In this document: in pieces, positions 57,524 through 64,000 of the stretch | Layout of the letters: every line of letters starts with the position of its first letter | How positions within the stretch are numbered: position 1 is the stretch's first letter | Source: Polydactylus sextarius | Taxonomy: Eukaryota > Chordata > Actinopteri > Polynemidae | Length of the DNA stretch: 64,000 bases | Direction: 5' to 3' | Assembly (NCBI GenBank): GCA_016801845.1 | Contig: CM028923.1 | Coordinates: 4,947,001-5,011,000 of the forward strand | Program-made: the position numbers and the translations under genes | The notes under the pieces: model-generated | What the model saw: only the letters and a program-made list of their open reading frames with translations | The model's database searches: none | What the model was told of the DNA's origin: nothing

Positions 57524-59347
57524 CTGAAATGACAAAGAAATAAATGACGAATGAAAAACTGGAAAAATGGCCAGTGAAAGAAATTCATTCAACATGTTTT
57601 TCAGGTCTCAGAGAGCCATGCAATTACTGAATTTTACATTTAAAATTACAGTCAGTACAGTCAGTAAAGTACAGTCTTGAGGCACCTTGAAGTTTCCACA
57701 GACTAAAAATTGAGATCTAGAGTTTCAGCTTCAAACTAAGTCAATTCACTGTATGAAAAACTGCTCCTACATCACTCATCAGAAGTGGGGTCATCCAGTA
57801 AAAAAAAAAAAAAAAAAAACTTGAACCTGGCTCAAACTTCTGCTGCAGTGCGCTGCAACGTGAATGCGGTAAACCAAACCTATAGTTTCCTTTACAAGCA
57901 TCGTGATGAAACCTAAAACAACCGCTGCAGATAATTTTCCTTCCTCATAATATTACAAACCACCGTGTAGAGTTTCAACGGTGGATATGCTTTCAAACTG
58001 TTGGATCGATTCTCAAACCGGATTTTCTGGATTATATTTCTTCATCTCCTCTGTACATAAAAAACAACAACAATGCCCCCAATCGCCTGGTTCAGACAAA
58101 TATAGCCACAGTAGAAGTTCTCTGACATGTCAGGGTCAAACGTTAATCTAAAAGCAACATCAACCCAAGTTTTTCAGTTTTTCTGGGTCACAAAGGTAAA
58201 GGTTAAAAGTCACCAGGCTCATAGGTTATGACATGACAACAGAGCAGGAAAGGTGTGGCCTCTAGTGGAGAGGTGATGTTTTCTCTGCACAAATCTAATT
58301 AAATGTGAAAACGCCTAAAGTTAAAGAAACAAATCACACACTCACTTCAAGCTTTCGGTCGTCGTTGGGCTTCTGCAGCTGCCAGTAGATGAGTGCTCTC
58401 TGAGACTTGGGGCTGCACTCCAGAAACATGCTGCTGTTCTCCACGCCGAACACACTCCTGTCCTCCACGCTGCCTCCTAAACCGTCCACGTCGTCTGCTC
58501 AGAGAGAAAACAACATACAAAAAAGAGATTAAGATGTGCCTGAAAGAGGAGAAGAGGGTGTTGATGTGTGTGATCATTTCGGTACCGTGATGCTGAAGGT
58601 CTGAGCACTGGGACAGAGGGTCTCCGTTTCTGATGTCCTGTCGTCTGGTTCGCCTGGAAAGACGTGATGCAATTAAATTTAACCTCACATACCTCGATGT
58701 GCTGCCAATGTAAGCAACACATGTTCTACAAATTAGACCACAAATACACTTATCAGATGTTCTGTTCTATGTGATGTGTCATTTGAGCCACTAGGGGGCA
58801 ATGTTACACAACGCTCCTGCACATTTAGCTTCACTGGAACAGAAATTGTATTTATTCAACCTTCACCCCACTGTTAAATCACATGGGTGAAAATAAAAAA
58901 ATGAAAAAAATAAAAAAGAACTCTGGCAGAATAGGAGAAACATAACCTTGCCGAGCAATGAAACACTGTGCTCCATTGCCTTCTGATGAGCCGTTATTAT
59001 GAAACACATACAGTATTGTTTCGCCCTTGAAAACATCTCGCAAAAAAAAAAAAGCAGACCCACTCTTTGCCCTCTCTGCATGTCAGTCCACTGTGTTATT
59101 TTACAGCTGAATGTGAGGAGTTTCACAGCTTTGCTGGCTTCACCGACGAACTAATAATGCATCGTCCCCTGTTCCTAGTTGTCGTGGTTAAAAACCTCTA
59201 ACGGACGCTGTAAAAGTCACGCAGGGAGAGGTGGGGGTAAGCCAGAGGTGAGGCAAACGTGGACTGGAAAGAAGGAAATAACTAGGCGAAAGGAAAAAGT
59301 GGAACCATAGTAGGTAAAAAAGAAACAGATGAAGAGAAATTAACCCA

Positions 59348-59378
<31 letters not shown>

Positions 59379-61710
59379 CTGTACCAAAAAAATGAAAAAA
59401 AAAAACACAAAACCATAGCTACATCTATCCTCCCTTCTCTTCCTTCCTTACTTCTGTTTGTCATATATATTCTGACACTCATCCTTCTGTCTCTTTCTCA
59501 CACACACGTCCCTCCTCCTGTACATTTCCTGAGCTGACATTCCTGTCTTTTTTGGCCGTCTGAGCACGTGCAGGCCGGGTATCTGGTTCCCATTCTGGGA
59601 GAAGGGAAAATGGAAGAATTTGCAGTGCGGGAGGAGAGCTGAGAAGAGGAGGAGGAGGTAGAGAGCCCCGGTCTTAACCACGGGGTGTGCCACCCCTCGG
59701 CTGTAACCCCGCCAAGCTTGAGTATACCCACTGGCCTACTTGGTGCTGGTGTGAGAAGTTCTGGATGAATGAGACGCAGGGGTGTAGTGCTTTGTGTGTA
59801 AACGTGTGTGTGTGTGTGTGTGTGTGTGAGGGCTGTAGTGGTCAGCCTGATCCCGCTGGATGCAGCAGATGGTAATTTGAGGGTGTGTATGTTCATACCT
59901 CCTGGCTGCAGGCTGGAGCGGTCAGACAGCTCCTGTTGGCTATAATTTAGCGTTTACATGTGCTTATGTAGACGTATGCTCTTGCGTGTCTCTTTCTGTG
60001 TGTGTGTACATCTTTGCTGTTGGTTGATGGGATCATAATTCAGAACAACTGTTACTGGCGGGAGTTATAACCCAGGTTGCTGGATTGTACCTCTTGGAAT
60101 GCGTACTCAGCCTTTGTGGATTTAATGACTGTATTTTGTGCCTGTGTAATATTCCCGCTGCAGATTACTTCCATGTTTAGATGTTTTGGCATGTACCATG
60201 GATCTGTGTACATTTTTTTTGGACTGACTGCACTTGCTAATAGACCAGCGGAGGTCTTGGGTTGGAGAAACAAGGGCTTATGTGCCTTAAATGCCCTTGA
60301 GCGAAGTCTTTAAAAGCAAATTTGTAACGACAGAGTGCAGGTGTACTGATAAATCCCAGGTGCGACTTCACATGACGGCATTAATACACGGGCAGGATGT
60401 TACTGAAAAAGAGGCAAACGGGCCTGTCTAACAAAATATTAACCCATAAATACATTTTCTTTTCTTTTTTTTTTTTTTTTTTTATGCGTGAGAGCGCCTA
60501 CCTCTTGGCGGTAGGAAAGTATCTTGAGCATTCGGTGCCGTCCCAGGCGCAGTAAGGGTCTCTCGCCAGGCAGCACTCAGCGCAAGCTTTCCCATACACC
60601 TCACACCGGTGTAAAGACATCTGTGATACACCCAGGGCTGAGCCAAGGTACAGCTGTTGCTGTGGGAAGAAGAAAGAAACAGCAAGGAACTTCAAAATTG
60701 GTCCAGTGTGGCTCAGTTGGAAAAGTTCTCGGTTGTGGGTTTGGTTCTCAGTAGGCACATTAGTTATCTTTGTTTTTGTGATATCACTGTTTGCTTAAGG
60801 GCCCAGAAGTTAACACTTTTTTATTTCCGTTGGACTTGTAACCTTGTCAACAACTTCAGGATAAATTATGACGTGTGAGGACAAGTTTATACCTGTTTTG
60901 TGGACAGCTCCATAGCAGTAATGGGTGTAGGCTCCTGTACAAGACAAATACAGACTGGTTAACACCACGTCTATGGACATCAGGACCATTTCTATAGTGC
61001 AGAGAGGAAGTTGGCCTTATAAATTGTTGTCAACACCAAATTTTCAAAGTCATACCCTGAAGACAGTCATCTCTTCCAGCACCACCTCCTCCAGATCGTG
61101 CCAGCTCTCTCTGGGGATCGTCACCACCTTCAGCACTGTTCCCATATCTGACACACAACACACATTAAATTGGTTTAAATCTCAACATCCTGTCTGACAT
61201 TACAAATACATCTTGAAACACATGACTTGAGTTGCGCTGCATACCTGTGCCGATGAACATGACGTCATATTGTCCGTCCTCTGCCTCCACTCTGTCCACC
61301 ACCAGCTGGGAGAACTGGTAGTCCACGTCTGTCCTCACCATGATTGGACGTCCACCTATCGGGTGCACTGGGTTGTACATGGCCGGGTGGCCTCTTGCGA
61401 AGGTGATGACATCATCGGGAAGGTCTTTGGTGGAGTCGAAACCTCCGAATGTCTTACTGGGACACTGAGATTGACAAGAAAATGTTCGGTGATTAAAAGG
61501 AAAATATGAAATTTTCTTGTACTGTTACTGTTTAGGATTAGGTTTAAAAACGCATAAAAACTCACAGTGCCAGGACGAGGGTAGGGAACTCTCCCTTGAA
61601 AAGGAACCCACTGGTAGTTGGGTCCATCTCTGTGGGCGTAAGGACCCAAGAAAACCCTCCTGATGTCTGCCATGTTGTACATACACACCGCAGAGCCCTT
61701 AAAGATGTTA
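56795..61710 (-). CDS. sema3a: Semaphorin 3A, 3' half (8 exons), 5' end outside window
   Basis: A secreted class 3 semaphorin, an axon-guidance cue acting through neuropilin-1 and plexin-A. Exons at 61710-61566, 61464-61245, 61147-61056, 60934-60893, 60659-60502, 58653-58586, 58494-58346 and 57523-56795 join in phase, giving 533 codons to the stop. They encode the end of the sema propeller, the PSI domain (CEVYGKACAECCLARDPYCA), the furin site KRRTRR, a single Ig domain (LECSPKS ... YHCQAVEHG) and a basic tail ending RNRRTHELQRPPRSV. VENSSMFLECSPKSQRALIY, YHCQAVEHGFIQ, WYRDF and the C-terminal ENKKGRNRRTHE are near-identical to SEMA3A, whereas SEMA3D and SEMA3E tails differ. The upstream sema exons (for example NKWTTFLKARL) are not in the window. 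Which teleost duplicate this is cannot be decided. Confidence 0.93.
57524..58345 (-). other. sema3a: sema3a last intron
   Basis: A short intron with a run of about 20 A at 57801-57820. No other recognisable element. Confidence 0.6.
58346..58494 (-). CDS. sema3a: sema3a exon: first part of Ig domain
   Basis: This 149-nt exon encodes DDVDGLGGSVEDRSVFGVEN then SSMFLECSPKSQRALIYWQL and QKPNDDRKLE. VENSS-x-FLECSPKSQRAL is a SEMA3A signature and contains the first Ig cysteine. Acceptor: GAGCAG at 58495. Donor: GAA|GTGAGT at 58345. Confidence 0.94.
58586..58653 (-). CDS. sema3a: sema3a exon: furin site linker
   Basis: This 68-nt exon reads RTRRQDIRNGDPLSQCSDLQ then HH. With the AKR ending of the preceding exon it forms KRRTRR|QDIRNGDP, the proprotein-convertase site between PSI and Ig domains, identical in mammalian SEMA3A. 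Acceptor: TTCCAG at 58654. Donor: CACG|GTACCG at 58585. Confidence 0.94.
58787..58803 (+). promoter_or_regulatory. CTCF-like motif in sema3a intron
   Basis: The plus strand reads 'gccactagggggcaatg', close to the CTCF core CCASYAGRKGGCRS. Its orientation is opposite to that of the site at 53439-53455. Confidence 0.35.
59348..59373. repeat. (TG)n microsatellite
   Basis: About 13 TG units in a sema3a intron. Confidence 0.9.
59804..59828. repeat. (TG)n microsatellite
   Basis: About 12 TG units in a sema3a intron. Confidence 0.9.
60502..60659 (-). CDS. sema3a: sema3a exon: PSI domain
   Basis: This 158-nt exon reads QQLYLGSALGVSQMSLHRCE, then VYGKACAECCLARDPYCAWD, then GTECSRYFPTAK. It supplies the clustered PSI cysteines and ends two bases into an Arg codon. 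Acceptor: CCCACAG at 60660. Donor: AAGAG|GTAGGC at 60501. Confidence 0.96.
60705..60762 (+). mobile_element. tRNA-derived SINE head fragment
   Basis: 'tggctcagttgg' (60709-60720) is a perfect tRNA A box and 'ggtttggttctca' (60738-60750) resembles a B box at the right spacing. The fragment is antisense to sema3a, in the intron about 45 nt from the acceptor of the PSI exon. No functional tRNA fold is evident. Confidence 0.45.
60893..60934 (-). CDS. sema3a: sema3a micro-exon: EPTPITAMELSTKQ
   Basis: A 42-nt phase-0 exon encoding EPTPITAMELSTKQ, near-identical to mammalian SEMA3A at the end of the sema propeller. Acceptor: GTACAG at 60935. Donor: CAG|GTATAA at 60892. Confidence 0.94.
61056..61147 (-). 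CDS. sema3a: sema3a exon: sema propeller, GTVLKVV strand
   Basis: This 92-nt exon reads (D)MGTVLKVVTIPRESWHDLE then EVVLEEMTVFR, a conserved part of the last sema blades. Acceptor: TGTCAG at 61148. Donor: AGG|GTATGA at 61055. Confidence 0.95.
61245..61464 (-). CDS. sema3a: sema3a exon: sema propeller, CPSKTFGGFDS
   Basis: This 220-nt exon reads CPSKTFGGFDSTKDLPDDVI, then TFARGHPAMYNPVHPIGGRP, then VDYQFSQLVVDRVEAEDGQY and DVMFIGT. It is a highly conserved segment of class 3 sema domains. Acceptor: TCTCAG at 61465. Donor: ACAG|GTATGC at 61244. Confidence 0.96.
61566..61710 (-). CDS. sema3a: sema3a exon: sema propeller, GSAVCMYNMADIRRVF
   Basis: This 145-nt exon reads NIFKGSAVCMYNMADIRRVF, then LGPYAHRDGPNYQWVPFQGR, then VPYPRPGT. 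Its first base finishes a codon from an upstream exon that lies beyond 64000. Acceptor: TCCACAG at 61711. Donor: ACT|GTGAGT at 61565. Confidence 0.95.
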
Positions 61711-62314
61711 CTGTGGAGAAAAAAAAAAGAAAGAGAAATGGAAAAGGGTTGAGACACAAAAACAAAACGAGTTTAAGCAGAGAAGAGGGAGTCAACGCGG
61801 GGGTGGCGAAACGAAGAAAGATGAAGAAGAGTCGAAACAAAGTGGATTTATAAATGATCGGTCGCAAAACAGGGATTAGGATCTTGTGAAATGCTGAAGA
61901 AAGACAACAAAATGACCCTTCATCGCACAAAGACAGAGGGGAGCAAGGTTGTCATTACCTAAGTATGGGAATGACAGATTAGAACTCGTCTCTGATTGCT
62001 TCCAGCCTCCTGAGAACAGACAGGAATTTGGGCATAGAACCAACAAAACAGGAGACCTGGTTCAGAGCGTATCTGAAATCCACTCCAGTGTTTTTGTGAG
62101 CATTTTCCTCGAGCCAGATGGGTGGATTTTACTTTTCTCGAGGCCAGACAAGGTCCAACACAGGCGAGGTCAATCAATCACGCAAAAAAAAGGAGGGAAA
62201 TGATGTCGATTTTATTTCCATTTATGCTCCGTTGTGGGTCGTCCAAAATACAGCAATGTGAGCTATGAGTCATTTAAAGCGAGGAGAACTTGAGAATTCC
62301 ACATGAACAATCCA

Positions 62315-62356
<42 letters not shown>

Positions 62357-63625
62357 ATATATATATATATTCCACAAGAGTTATTAAAATATTCATGTGG
62401 AGATTAGGGCGAAGTCAGTCAGTTTGCCCTGAGCGCCATTAAGTACATTAACCTCTGAGCAGATCTGTTTCACAGTTTGATAGATGAGATAGATTGTATA
62501 TCTAAAAATCAGCTCAGCTACATTCATCAACCTACAAAATGTCACTTTCTACAGACGGAACAGATTTTCATGCACGCAGCAAATCTCAAAATACATTTGC
62601 AGGAACCAACTGCTTCAGTAAGATTCAGGACGTCCTTTGTCTTTGCAGACGGCAATGGGAAGTTGTATCAGACTAATTAGAGATGTGGCTGGCACACAAA
62701 CACACACACACACACAGCCAACAGTACTCACTAAAGCATGGAAGATGAATGGATTAACATTTGAAAATGTTAATTACAGAGAAATTCAATTAACTCCGGG
62801 GCAAAAAAAAAGATGCTCTTATATCTGTGCTTAGGAAGAAGGGTGAACATGTGTTTGTGCAGATACATGCAATTTGTGAGAGAGGCACACAAAATTCTGT
62901 CAACCCCACAAAAATGCAAATACACACACATACACACATGGATGAGGCGGGGGACAATCAAACATTGATCTGTCAGTGGCGGCTTCTTTGTGCCTCATTA
63001 AGCAGTGATATTAAAAGCTGGTCCCTCTGAATCTCTTCTCTATTCATCTCTGAAAACCGGCCACTTAGAAAACCAATTAAACCACTCTAATTCCTCAATG
63101 CCCTATAATTGAATTTTAAAACGTGTGTGTGTGTGTGTGTCTGGTGGAGGCACACATGTGGTAATGTAGGTGTCCGCCCACCGCCGTGCACCAGAAAAGC
63201 AGGGAAAGGCCATACGGTGCCTGGCGACGCGAGCGGGCTGCCTGTCGGTATGCGTTAGCTCGCGCCGCCGTTTCATTCAACCTGTTTTATCATTAGCAGT
63301 GATTGATGGTGCTTGTCCTCCTTTCAACGCAGTTTAGAGAAACTACTGGACACAAAATAACCCCCACCCCACAAAATGCAAATTCATCATCATCATGATA
63401 AGTGCCGCCATCTGTGTCATTTCAACTCAGTTATCTGAGTTGGGTCTGTGCCTTCACTTCTCCACATGCTTCAATAGATCCACACCCAGCCTCTGTAAAA
63501 TCTATTCACTGCTGGGGCGGCGGCCAGGGGAGAGACGTGCGTTCCTGCTGAGTGAATATCGTGTTTCTCTCGCTCCCTCCTGCTCCATAATCTGATTTCC
63601 CTACAAGCCTCTGCCAAGGTTTCAA

Positions 63626-63657
<32 letters not shown>

Positions 63658-64000
63658 AGGGGGGGTGGGGGGTGGACAGGTAGCGGAGAAATGTGGAATC
63701 GGCTAAAAGCAATCTCTAATCTGAGTCGAGTGGAAGGGAGCTATAGGGGGGGAAGCAACCATGAGACACCTGTAAGTGGATTACGGGATGGGGGAGCGCT
63801 GTCTGGGAATTTGGCCGAGGGTTGCACGCTCGGTCGCTCGCATTTTTTTACTGTGTCATTTCAAATGGTTTGGAAATTACAGATAAAGGGATGGAATGAC
63901 AGATGCGAAAGAAAATATGAGGCGTGTGTGTTTTTCGAATACAGAGGAAATAACTTGTCCAGGGACGGTTGCCCATTGAATATACATCAGCTCCTTCTGA
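61711..64000 (-). other. sema3a: sema3a intron (partial) with AT microsatellite
   Basis: The intron upstream of the last visible sema exon. It holds an (AT)n/(GT) tract at 62316-62370, a short (CA)n near 62696-62716, a GC-richer patch at about 63140-63280 and a run of about 28 A at 63628-63656 followed by a G-rich stretch. I looked for the sequence of the preceding sema exon and did not find it. Confidence 0.65.
62316..62370. repeat. (AT)n microsatellite with GT interruption
   Basis: About 55 bases of alternating AT with 'gtgtgt' in the middle. Self-complementary, so it may form cruciforms and cause assembly slippage. Confidence 0.9.

Larger units (their letters stand above)
58654..60501 (-). 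other. sema3a: sema3a intron between PSI and furin-site exons
   Basis: An intron of 1.85 kb with two (TG)n tracts (59348-59373 and 59804-59828) and a CTCF-like site (58787-58803). No exon is recognised. Confidence 0.6.

Noticed and set aside
60705..60762. A functional tRNA gene
   Set aside because: A and B boxes are visible, but no acceptor stem pairing or complete cloverleaf is evident; better explained as a SINE fragment.
56795..61710. Assignment of the semaphorin to sema3e, the usual mammalian neighbour of PCLO
   Set aside because: The Ig region and tail (VENSS-x-FLECSPKSQRAL, AVEHGFIQ, ENKKGRNRRTHE) follow SEMA3A, not SEMA3E or SEMA3D as I remember them.

Overview
The window is vertebrate nuclear DNA, most likely from a teleost and probably a percomorph. 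Genes are split into many exons with GT-AG introns. The non-coding DNA is AT-rich and full of microsatellites. Several stretches look like decayed copies of a repeat common in percomorph genomes, marked by runs of 'gctaagctaa'. There is no bacterial or phage content, no operon and no CRISPR array. The species and the paralogue letter (a or b copy) cannot be read from the sequence.

Two genes are present, both on the minus strand. Positions 3065-42862 hold almost the whole coding region of Piccolo (pclo), a giant scaffold protein of the presynaptic active zone. I could place 15 coding exons, from the start codon (MGNEAS) to the first exon of the C2A domain. All phases close, giving a reading frame of about 4,474 codons. 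The rest of C2A and the C2B domain lie beyond the left edge. In order the protein has a myristoylation-type N-terminus, a Gly/Pro/Gln-rich repeat, two zinc fingers, acidic and proline-rich disordered blocks, a cluster of P-x-D-L-type motifs, two coiled coils, a PDZ domain and the start of C2A.

Positions 56795-61710 hold the 3' half of a class 3 semaphorin best matched to sema3a: end of the sema domain, PSI, furin site, Ig domain and basic tail. The 5' sema exons lie beyond the right edge. The secreted protein signals through neuropilin and plexin in axon guidance.

The layout from left to right is: pclo 3' intron (1-3064); small pclo exons for C2A, PDZ and linkers (3065-9127); three very large pclo exons and the exon after zinc finger 2 (11352-23701); a 13.75-kb intron (23702-37452) with old repeats; zinc-finger exons (37453-40806); exon 1 and a CpG-rich start (42651 to about 43060); a spacer without recognisable genes (about 43061-54411); the probable sema3a 3' UTR (54412-56794); and sema3a exons (56795-61710). 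In mammals the order is PCLO-SEMA3E-SEMA3A, all in one orientation. Here no sema3e exon is recognisable between the two genes.

No new enzymatic or defence system is visible. The most useful observations are two probable GC-AG introns in pclo, matching intron positions in both zinc fingers, a roughly 95-residue expansion of the sema3a tail with change of a furin-like site, the missing sema3e, a long inverted repeat at 51757-52316, and two CTCF-like sites near the gene boundary.
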